Assembly: GCF_003626695.1 (NCBI RefSeq)
Contig: NZ_RBAH01000001.1
Coordinates: forward strand, 186,001-250,000
Direction of reading: 5' to 3'
From: Paenibacillus ginsengarvi
GTDB lineage: Bacteria; Bacillota; Bacilli; Paenibacillales; NBRC-103111
Length of the DNA: 64,000 nt
The notes beneath the pieces are model-generated. The model had not been told where the DNA came from, made no database searches, and worked only from the letters and a program-made list of their open reading frames with translations. A program made the translations under genes and the position numbers. Of the stretch, positions 57,562 to 64,000 are shown in pieces; the stretch's first letter is position 1; every line of letters begins with the position of its first letter.

Positions 57562-57840
57562 TTATTGCTCCATCTTCAGCCCCGGCGGCTCGAGATTCAA
57601 TATCGGTATTTTGCCGATAGCGACATAAACGAACAACAGCAAGAGCCAGAACACCATCGCCGTGACGATAAAGCCGATCCGCAGTCCCAGCGATTCGTAC
57701 GTCTTGAAATAATAAATCCCGATAAACAAAGCTCCGAGCGAATATACATAGCGAAATATCGAAAAATCGGTCCACGAAAAAATGAGCAGCAGGTGACCGG
57801 CTACAAAGCTGCAAAGCAGCAGCATCAATGTTTTTTTCAA
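57562..57840 (-). CDS. Small three-helix membrane protein, unrecognised
   Basis: 92 residues with three hydrophobic segments at about 4-22, 30-46 and 54-76 and an acidic end. No conserved motif known to me. It starts 5 bases after the rpe stop and ends with a terminator, so it is the last gene of the prp-prk-rsgA-rpe run. In B. subtilis this position between rpe and spoVM is held by thiN; nothing thiN-like is here. Confidence 0.7.
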   Translation of the reverse strand: MKKTLMLLLCSFVAGHLLLIFSWTDFSIFRYVYSLGALFIGIYYFKTYESLGLRIGFIVTAMVFWLLLLFVYVAIGKIPILNLEPPGLKMEQ

Positions 57841-57845
57841 GCGCG

Positions 57846-58517
57846 CTACTCCCTCCGGGAAGCCGCTTCGCGAATGCCGGCCATGGCCGCGCGCCGATCT
57901 GGCTGCGAAAATACCGCATTGCCCGCGACGAGCACATTCGCTCCCGCTGCGGCAACCAGAGGCGCCGTTTCCTCATTCACTCCGCCGTCGACCTCGATAT
58001 GTACGCGCTGAAGTCCGCGCTCGTCCAGCATCCGGCGCAGCGCCGCGATCTTCGGCACACTGGAGCCGATAAACCGCTGGCCGCCGAAGCCCGGGTTGAC
58101 CGTCATAAGCAGCACGAGGTCAAGCTCGTCTACGATATGCTCGAGCACTGTCAGCGGGGTTGCCGGATTAAGTACTACACCGGCTTTCACGCCCTCGCTC
58201 TTGATCAGCTGTACGGTGCGATGCAGATGCGTGCACGCTTCGGCGTGAACGGTAATGTAATCCGCCCCCGCTTTGGCGAAGGCGGCAATGTAATCGTCCG
58301 GCTTCGAGATCATCAGGTGAACGTCCAGCGGCAGCTTCGTATGCGGCCGGATACTCTGTACGATCGGCGGGCCGAGCGTAATGTTCGGCACGAAATGGCC
58401 GTCCATAACGTCCACATGAATCCAGTCTGCGCCGCCGCGTTCCACATCGGCGATTTCTTCGCCCAGCTTGGCGAAATCCGCCGACAAGATCGACGGAGCA
58501 ATCAGCAAATTCGACAT
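57846..58517 (-). CDS. rpe: Ribulose-phosphate 3-epimerase
   Basis: 223 residues from ATG 58517 (GGAGGTATTGACA before). [21 protein letters not shown] at the start, [13 protein letters not shown] (metal-binding Asp/His), [23 protein letters not shown] and VDGGVNEET are the standard motifs. It interconverts ribulose-5- and xylulose-5-phosphate in the pentose phosphate pathway. The N-terminus upstream of this ATG is not coding. It starts 2 bases after the rsgA stop. Confidence 0.97.
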   Translation of the reverse strand: MSNLLIAPSILSADFAKLGEEIADVERGGADWIHVDVMDGHFVPNITLGPPIVQSIRPHTKLPLDVHLMISKPDDYIAAFAKAGADYITVHAEACTHLHRTVQLIKSEGVKAGVVLNPATPLTVLEHIVDELDLVLLMTVNPGFGGQRFIGSSVPKIAALRRMLDERGLQRVHIEVDGGVNEETAPLVAAAGANVLVAGNAVFSQPDRRAAMAGIREAASRRE

Positions 58518-58519
58518 TG

Positions 58520-59443
58520 TCAATACCTCCGTTTCCGTTCTTTCATTTCCTGTAAAAAGATGAGGTAATGCTTGTAGCGGGTTTGCGCGATCTCGCCGCG
58601 CTCCAGCGCCGCCAGCACCTGGCAGCCCGGCTCGCTCTGATGAAGGCAGCCACGGAATTTGCACCCTGCGGACAGCGGCTTCATCTCGATAAAGCAGGAC
58701 GACAACTCGTCCGCCTCCATATGCAAAAAGTCGAGCTGGCTAAAGCCCGGCGTATCGGCGACGAAGCCGCCCTGCTCGCCATCCAGCGAGATCAGCTCCA
58801 CATGCCGGGTCGTATGCTTCCCTCGCCCCAGCTTCATGCTGATCTCGTTGGTCTGAAGCGTCAGCTCTGGCATAATCGCGTTCAGCAGCGATGACTTGCC
58901 TACCCCGGATTGACCGGAGAAGACGCTAATCCGGCCCTCCAGTCGGGCACGCACCTGCTCCAGCCCTTCCTTCGTATTCGTGCTCGTTACGATGACTGTG
59001 TACCCGATTCGTTCATACAGCCGCTTGACCTCATCCAGCGATATTTCCTCATGAGCGGTAACGTCGTCTTCGCCGCCCTCGGGGAGCAGATCCCGCTTCG
59101 TCAGGCAAATGATCGTATCCAGACCGCTATTGCTCGTATGAACGAGAAATTTGTCCAGCAGCTGCAAATTTAGCGCTGGCTCCGTCAGCGAGAACGCGAG
59201 CACGGCCTGATCGACGTTCGCCACAGGCGGTCGAATCAGCTCCGTGCTCCGCGGCTCTATTTCGTCGACGGTGCCTTCGCCGTTTTCCGTCACGGCGAAC
59301 TGCACGCGGTCGCCTACGAGGGGCGTGACGCCCTTTTTCTTGAAGATGCCCCGGGCCCGGCACTGGATAAGAGTGTCTTCGTCATCAACCGGTCGGACAT
59401 AATAGAAGCCGCTGAGTGCTTTCACGATGATCCCTTCGGGCAT
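58520..59443 (-). CDS. rsgA: Ribosome small-subunit GTPase RsgA
   Basis: 307 residues from ATG 59443 (a TTG three bases earlier is possible). An OB-fold N-terminal domain, then a circularly permuted GTPase: [11 protein letters not shown] (G4), [11 protein letters not shown] (G5), [13 protein letters not shown] (G1) and DTPGFSQ (G3). The C-terminal zinc motif is [14 protein letters not shown]. It helps 30S maturation. It overlaps the prkC stop by TGATG, in the usual prpC-prkC-rsgA order. Confidence 0.97.
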   Translation of the reverse strand: MPEGIIVKALSGFYYVRPVDDEDTLIQCRARGIFKKKGVTPLVGDRVQFAVTENGEGTVDEIEPRSTELIRPPVANVDQAVLAFSLTEPALNLQLLDKFLVHTSNSGLDTIICLTKRDLLPEGGEDDVTAHEEISLDEVKRLYERIGYTVIVTSTNTKEGLEQVRARLEGRISVFSGQSGVGKSSLLNAIMPELTLQTNEISMKLGRGKHTTRHVELISLDGEQGGFVADTPGFSQLDFLHMEADELSSCFIEMKPLSAGCKFRGCLHQSEPGCQVLAALERGEIAQTRYKHYLIFLQEMKERKRRY

Positions 59444-61623
59444 CAATTTCGTCCTCCCGCGCCAGGATTCGTCGTACCGGGCTGCCCGCCCGTCGTACCG
59501 CCGGTTGTTCCTCCGGTGGTACCGGCAGGCGGTTTCGTGCCGTTCGTTGCGCCATTTGTTGTGCCATTTGTAGTTCCGTTTGTGTTCCCGTTCGTAGCGC
59601 CGTTTGTGGTGCTTCCGGCCGCTCCGCCCGGCTGCTGGCCGCCCGACGCCGGCGGTCCGCTTGGAACGCCGGATACCGGACTGCTCGTCGTTTTGCCCGA
59701 ATAAGGAACCGTATCGATGTCGATCCGCTTGCCGTCCCGGAAATACTGGATTTGCCCGTCCTTATCCGGCGAAAGCACCAGCTTGATATCGAACGATTGG
59801 GCATCCGTGATTTTGCGCGGCTTATCCCATTCGAGATCGTCGCCTCTAGCGTCGCTGTATTTGATTTCGATCGTGCTCTCCTTGCCTTTTTCGGACGGAG
59901 CGATCATTTTCGTTACCGTTATTTCCTTCGCCGTATCCGGATACCCGGTGCTGACGAAAATTTTCACTTCCGCACCCGGAGACACGAGCTCGCCCGGCTT
60001 GTACGGATGCTGGTCGAACACTTGACCGCGCGGCTTTTTGAACGTCGCCTCCTGCTGGACGACCAGCTTCAGGTCGTTCAGCTTCGCTCTCGACTGAGCG
60101 GCCGCCTCGGTCAGGCCGATCAGGTTCGGCATCTCGATCTGCTCCTTGCCTTTGCTGACCGACAGCTTGATCTCAACGGTTTTCGGATCGTACTCCTCGT
60201 CGGCCGCAGGCGTCTGGGCCAGTATCGTTCCCGGCTCCTCGTTACCGAAAGTCGCCTCCTGCTTGACCTGGGCTTTGTTGATCCCAAGACGCAGCAATTC
60301 CGTGTTCAGCACATCGTTCACAGACTTGCCTTTCCAGTCCGGCATCCGTTTCTTCTCCGGCCCGTCGCTTACGTACAGCGTGATGATGTTGTTCACCTTA
60401 ACCCGGCCCGACGTCGGGTCCTGCTGCATGACGATATCCTTCGGCGTTTGCGCATTCGACTGCGTGACGACCTTGCTCGACATGTTTTTATCCTGAAGCG
60501 CCTTCTGGGCTTCCTGCACATTCATACCGACTACGTTCGGAATCTCAATCTCGGGAACTTCGATCAGCTTCTGCACATACATGACGCCGGCCATCATAAG
60601 CCCAAGCAAAACTAGCGTGACGACCGTCCATACGACCGGCTTAATCCAGCCGCGGCGTTTGCGCGGCGTTTCGTCGTCCTCTTCGTCATCGTGATCCGCC
60701 ACCGGCGTATAGTCGCCGCGAATGGCTGGCAGCACGCGCGTTTTCTCGCTGTCATCGTAAAGCTCGTCGTCAGAGGAAAACTTGATCTTGGCTTCGTTCC
60801 GACGTTCCGGCTGCAGGCAAGTATCCAGATCCTGAAGCATTTCCTTAGCTGAACGGTAACGCTCCTCCGGCTTTTTGCGCATCGATTTCAGGATGATATT
60901 CTCGACGCTTTGCGGAATGAGCGGGTTCACCTTGCGCGGCTCCTCCACATCCTCCTGCAAGTGCTTGAGCGCGACGCTGATCGGACTTTCTCCGAGAAAC
61001 GGCAGACGCCCGGTAAGCATTTGGTAAAGCACGATGCCGAGGGAATACAGGTCGGACTGGGCGCCTGTGAGCGTTCCTTTCGCGTGCTCAGGCGAAAAAT
61101 AATGCACCGAGCCGACGACGGAGCCGGTCTGCGTAATTTGCGAAGCATCCGCTGCGCGGGCGATGCCGAAGTCGGTCACTTTGACGCGGCCGTTTTTGCC
61201 GATCAAAATATTATGGGGCTTAATATCGCGATGGATGATTTGGTTATGGTGGGCATGATCGAGCGCGTCGCATATTTGTGCGGCGATCCGGGTAGACTCG
61301 TCGACAGGCAGCGGCGATCGTTCCTTGATCAGATCGTTCAGCGTCTTGCCTTCGATGTACTCCATAACAATATAATGAATCTCGTCTTCCTGTCCGACAT
61401 CGTAAATGCTGACCACGTTCGGATGCGACAAAGATGCGGCCGCCTGGGCTTCCCGCCGGAAACGGCGAATAAACTCTTCGTCATGCACGTATTGCTGGCG
61501 CAGCACCTTGACGGCTACCTTGCGGCTCAGTAAAATATCGTGTCCCTTGTACACAAGCGCCATGCCGCCGCCGCCGATCCGGTCGAGAATTTCATAACGT
61601 CCTCCCAGCACTTGGCCGATCAT
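59443..61623 (-). CDS. prkC: PASTA-domain Ser/Thr protein kinase PrkC
   Basis: 726 residues. The cytoplasmic kinase has the lysine in VAVKVLRQ, HRDIKPHNILIG and DFGIARA. A membrane helix lies at about 331-352. Three PASTA repeats follow at about 355-420, 425-490 and 492-560, and then a conserved extracellular domain. A low-complexity tail rich in Thr-Asn-Gly and Gly-Thr repeats closes the protein. PrkC binds muropeptides and phosphorylates cytosolic targets, and promotes spore germination in Bacillus. It is coupled to prpC by ATGA. The tail is an addition relative to B. subtilis. Confidence 0.96.
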   Translation of the reverse strand: MIGQVLGGRYEILDRIGGGGMALVYKGHDILLSRKVAVKVLRQQYVHDEEFIRRFRREAQAAASLSHPNVVSIYDVGQEDEIHYIVMEYIEGKTLNDLIKERSPLPVDESTRIAAQICDALDHAHHNQIIHRDIKPHNILIGKNGRVKVTDFGIARAADASQITQTGSVVGSVHYFSPEHAKGTLTGAQSDLYSLGIVLYQMLTGRLPFLGESPISVALKHLQEDVEEPRKVNPLIPQSVENIILKSMRKKPEERYRSAKEMLQDLDTCLQPERRNEAKIKFSSDDELYDDSEKTRVLPAIRGDYTPVADHDDEEDDETPRKRRGWIKPVVWTVVTLVLLGLMMAGVMYVQKLIEVPEIEIPNVVGMNVQEAQKALQDKNMSSKVVTQSNAQTPKDIVMQQDPTSGRVKVNNIITLYVSDGPEKKRMPDWKGKSVNDVLNTELLRLGINKAQVKQEATFGNEEPGTILAQTPAADEEYDPKTVEIKLSVSKGKEQIEMPNLIGLTEAAAQSRAKLNDLKLVVQQEATFKKPRGQVFDQHPYKPGELVSPGAEVKIFVSTGYPDTAKEITVTKMIAPSEKGKESTIEIKYSDARGDDLEWDKPRKITDAQSFDIKLVLSPDKDGQIQYFRDGKRIDIDTVPYSGKTTSSPVSGVPSGPPASGGQQPGGAAGSTTNGATNGNTNGTTNGTTNGATNGTKPPAGTTGGTTGGTTGGQPGTTNPGAGGRN

Positions 61624-62402
61624 GCTCCATCCCTCCTTTCCGCCTCATCCGTTACTGGCTTTGGGTCCCGGGCGACATTCGCAAGCAGCACAACCGTAAT
61701 GTTGTCCCCTCCGCCCTCTTCCAGGGCACGGGCGATCAACCGATCTACCTTCCACGGCAAATCATGAACGGCGGCAATAATGTCCCGCATCTCGCTTTCC
61801 TCGACAAGCCCGCTCAGCCCGTCGCTGCACAACAGCAAAATATCGCCCTCGCGCCACTCGCAGCGGATAATGTCGATCTCCACCTGCTTGTCCGTGCCGA
61901 GCGCGCGCGTAACGACATTGCGCAGCGGATGAACGTTCGCTTCCTCCGACGTAATCTGCCCCGACTTGACCAGTTCGTTCACCAGCGAATGATCCTCGGT
62001 CAATTGCCGGATCGACTCGCCCGAGACGAGATAGGCGCGGCTGTCGCCGATATGGCCGATTACGACTTCGTTCTGCGAGGCGAGCGCGGTGACAACGGTC
62101 GTGCCCATTCCCTGATAACGCGGCTGCTTGGAGGCGAATTCATAAACCTCCTCGTTGGCGATGGCGATGGCGCGGCGCACCGTCTCCTGGCGCTCCTCAA
62201 GCGTCATTTCGGCGCGGACGGTGCGCATCTCCGTCTCCACCAGCTCGATAGCCATCGTACTGGCGATCTCCCCCGCCTGATGGCCGCCCATGCCGTCCGC
62301 TACGATGGCGAGGGTAAACCCGTTCCACTCGTCTCTCACCGCCGCCCGGTCTTCGTTAATAAGCCGGACAAGTCCGGCATCGGTACGATACGCCGTTAGC
62401 AT
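61620..62402 (-). CDS. prpC: PP2C-type protein phosphatase PrpC
   Basis: 260 residues with the PP2C motifs: NEDRAAVRDEWNGF, VADGMGGHQAGEIAS, GDSRAYLV, TRALGTDKQVEID and CSDGLSGLV, and GGGDNITVVLL at the end. These residues bind two manganese ions. It reverses PrkC phosphorylation. The stop overlaps the prkC start (ATGA), and it is 16 bases after rlmN. Full length, motifs intact. Confidence 0.96.
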   Translation of the reverse strand: MLTAYRTDAGLVRLINEDRAAVRDEWNGFTLAIVADGMGGHQAGEIASTMAIELVETEMRTVRAEMTLEERQETVRRAIAIANEEVYEFASKQPRYQGMGTTVVTALASQNEVVIGHIGDSRAYLVSGESIRQLTEDHSLVNELVKSGQITSEEANVHPLRNVVTRALGTDKQVEIDIIRCEWREGDILLLCSDGLSGLVEESEMRDIIAAVHDLPWKVDRLIARALEEGGGDNITVVLLANVARDPKPVTDEAERRDGA

Positions 62403-62418
62403 GAACCCTCACCTCATC

Positions 62419-63510
62419 TTATGACTCCATATGCTTGGCCCGCAGTTGTCCGCAAGCGGCGGCGATGTCGCTGCCGTGCTCGCGACGAATCGTCGCGGGA
62501 ATATTATGCTTTTCCAGAATGCGCTGAAAAGCGAAAATATCGTCCCTCTCCGTTCGTTTGAAATCGCGTTCCAGCACGAAATTGACCGGAATCAGATTGA
62601 CGTGGGCGAGCGGCAGCATCCCCTTAAGTACGCCCGCCAGCTCCTCGGCATGTTCCGCCGCATCGTTGACGCCGCCCATAAGCGCGTATTCGAACGTAAT
62701 CCGTCTGCCCGTCTTGCGCAAATAATAACTGCAAGCTTCGACCAATTCCGCAAACGGATAGCGCCGGTTAACCGGCATCAGCTTGGAACGCAGCTCGTCA
62801 TTCGGCGCATGAATCGATATCGCCAGATTGATCTGCATGTTCTCGTCGGCAAACCGGTAAATGTTCGGCACGATGCCGCTCGTCGATACGGTAATATGTC
62901 GCTGGCCGATATTCAGCCCTTTGTCGTGGTTCATCAGCTTCAAAAACTTGAGCATCGCGTCATAGTTTTCGAACGGCTCGCCGATCCCCATAATGACGAT
63001 GCTGCTTACTCTCTCGCCTGTGGCGTCGAGCAGACGCTGGGCGGTCACCACTTGCGCCACAATCTCGCCAGCGGACAAATTCCGCTTCAGCCCGCCAAGC
63101 GTCGAAGCGCAAAATGTGCAGCCGATGCGGCAGCCCACCTGTGTCGTGACACAGACGCTGTTGCCGTAATCGTGCTTCATGATGACGGTTTCGATCGCAT
63201 TGTTGTCGGAGAGCTCGAACAGAAATTTGACCGTCCCGTCCTTGGACTGCTGACGGGCAATTTCCTTCAGCGATACGAAAACGAAGGAATCCGCCAGTTT
63301 ATCGCGCAGCGACTTGGACAGGTTGGACATGTCCTCGAACGTGCCGACACGCTTCACGTACAACCAGTCAAATATTTGTCCCGCCCGGAAGGACGGTTCT
63401 CCTTTTTCTTTCAGCCACGCCTCCCAATCTTCCAGGGAAAAATCGTAAGCGGAAGGCTTCTCCGGCACATGCGGCAATAATGGTTTTAACGGCTTTAAAG
63501 GTTTCAGCAA
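62419..63510 (-). CDS. rlmN: 23S rRNA (A2503-C2)/tRNA methyltransferase RlmN
   Basis: 363 residues from TTG 63510 (AGGG six bases before; no ATG is available in this region). The radical-SAM cluster motif is [11 protein letters not shown], the catalytic cysteine lies in AAACGQL near the C-terminus, and [10 protein letters not shown] is the conserved glycine-rich loop. It methylates A2503 of 23S rRNA and A37 of some tRNAs. The N-terminal [12 protein letters not shown] tandem repeat is unusual. Other starts (TTG 63573, GTG 63540) are possible, so only the start is uncertain. Confidence 0.95.
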   Translation of the reverse strand: MLKPLKPLKPLLPHVPEKPSAYDFSLEDWEAWLKEKGEPSFRAGQIFDWLYVKRVGTFEDMSNLSKSLRDKLADSFVFVSLKEIARQQSKDGTVKFLFELSDNNAIETVIMKHDYGNSVCVTTQVGCRIGCTFCASTLGGLKRNLSAGEIVAQVVTAQRLLDATGERVSSIVIMGIGEPFENYDAMLKFLKLMNHDKGLNIGQRHITVSTSGIVPNIYRFADENMQINLAISIHAPNDELRSKLMPVNRRYPFAELVEACSYYLRKTGRRITFEYALMGGVNDAAEHAEELAGVLKGMLPLAHVNLIPVNFVLERDFKRTERDDIFAFQRILEKHNIPATIRREHGSDIAAACGQLRAKHMES

Positions 63511-63690
63511 AAATATCCCTGCCCGTTTCTTTGATTTCACATGTCGTAAACACACGCGTGAGACCGGCGGCAAGCGCCGACCGGGTATTATTTCTTCATT
63601 TTAGCATAACCGCGGGAATAGCTAAAGTTTCGTCGCCGGTGCCGCAGGTCGATTGTTATTCAGGAAGTCTGGGGCGATCCGCGACCATTG
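63511..63690. other. Gap between rsmB and rlmN
   Basis: 180 bases with no gene. On the minus strand TGCTAAAAT gives an extended -10 at 63598-63606 that could serve rlmN. No terminator of rsmB is visible. Confidence 0.35.
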
Positions 63691-64000
63691 CTACTCCGGC
63701 CGCTTCCGCAGTCTGGCGATAAAAAAGCCGTCCGAGCCGAACAAATGCGGCAAAATCGTGACCATTCCCGACGATCCGATCGCTTCTGTAGGCAGCCGTT
63801 TGCTTATCTCTTCCGGCGGAGGCTCCACCGTAAACGCTGCGTGCTCGGCCAAAAATCGTTCGACCACCCGCTCGTTCTCCTCCTCCGACAACGTGCAGGT
63901 GCTGTAAACGAGAAGGCCGCCCGGCTTCAGGAGCGTAGCCGCTCCGGACAGCAGCTCCGTCTGCAGCTTGGCGATGTCCGCCAAGTCCTCCGGCCGCTTC
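63691..64000 (-). CDS. rsmB: 16S rRNA m5C967 methyltransferase RsmB, C-terminal part
   Basis: The window ends inside this gene; about 103 residues are seen. KRPEDLADIAKLQ, LLVYSTCTLSEEEN (with the catalytic cysteine) and SDGFFIARLRK are C-terminal landmarks of RsmB. It methylates C967 of 16S rRNA. The frame continues through 64000. It precedes rlmN as in B. subtilis. Its N-terminal NusB-like domain is outside the window. Confidence 0.93.
   Translation of the reverse strand, partial: KRPEDLADIAKLQTELLSGAATLLKPGGLLVYSTCTLSEEENERVVERFLAEHAAFTVEPPPEEISKRLPTEAIGSSGMVTILPHLFGSDGFFIARLRKRPE

Noticed and set aside
62431-63480. Plus-strand open frame of 349 codons
   Set aside because: Antisense to rlmN, which has intact radical-SAM motifs.
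1-64000. CRISPR arrays, tRNA or rRNA genes, intact insertion sequences, prophage
   Set aside because: None recognised anywhere in the window when read on both strands.

Overview
The window looks like chromosomal DNA of an endospore-forming, GC-rich member of the Bacillota, most probably Paenibacillus or a close relative. Three things point there: spore genes (cotE, spoVM, a SpoVIF-like gene, a YjcZ-type peptide, a DUF3231 gene); two runs of Bacillus-like gene order (rsmB-rlmN-prpC-prkC-rsgA-rpe-spoVM/rpmB-yloU-fakA-degV-recG, and cotE-mutS-mutL-miaA-hfq); and strong GGAGG ribosome sites with frequent GTG and TTG starts. Read from high to low coordinates, the two runs keep the order they have in Bacillus subtilis. 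Most genes lie on the minus strand and are chained by ATGA, TTGA or TAATG overlaps. I saw no rRNA, tRNA, CRISPR array, intact insertion sequence or prophage.

Layout. 1-1973: small spore-type and regulatory genes. 2054-8170: a minus-strand run of hydrolase and housecleaning genes (two HAD phosphatases, a DUF4269 protein, three Nudix hydrolases, an acetyltransferase, a methyltransferase, a metallophosphoesterase) that contains a frameshifted CDP-alcohol phosphatidyltransferase. 8220-15367: a YesM/YesN-type two-component system and a heterodimeric ABC exporter. 15489-18314: a class A penicillin-binding protein with a long glycine/threonine/asparagine-rich tail. 18513-30264: hfq, miaA, an RsmJ-like methyltransferase, mutL, a carboxy-terminal processing protease, mutS, a divergent sialidase-like gene, a putative amidoligase and cotE. 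30558-37952: an ABC-2 exporter with its two-component system, an aromatic-acid exporter-like protein and an SsuABC-type importer. 38095-46732: metabolic and envelope genes, including a GH18 protein with six N-terminal repeats. 46826-51506: a degraded solute-binding gene end, catalase, an autoregulated-looking PadR/hydrolase pair, and small genes. 51598-64000: the conserved recG-to-rsmB core.

How the genes work together. mutS and mutL form the mismatch repair core. fakA and degV are likely the kinase and carrier of fatty-acid activation. prpC and prkC form a reversible Ser/Thr phosphorylation pair, and PrkC carries three PASTA domains. rsgA, rpmB, rsmB, rlmN, miaA and the RsmJ-like enzyme serve ribosome or tRNA maturation. 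cotE, spoVM and the SpoVIF-like gene serve spore coat assembly.

The most interesting items are the amidoligase wedged between cotE and mutS, the pgsA-like frameshift that destroys the signature motif, the palindromic operator pair before the PadR gene, the repeat-bearing GH18 protein, and several genes of 26 to 56 residues that are easy to miss (spoVM, the YjcZ-like gene, 1338-1496, 50317-50487). All family assignments come from motifs read by eye; no database search was run.
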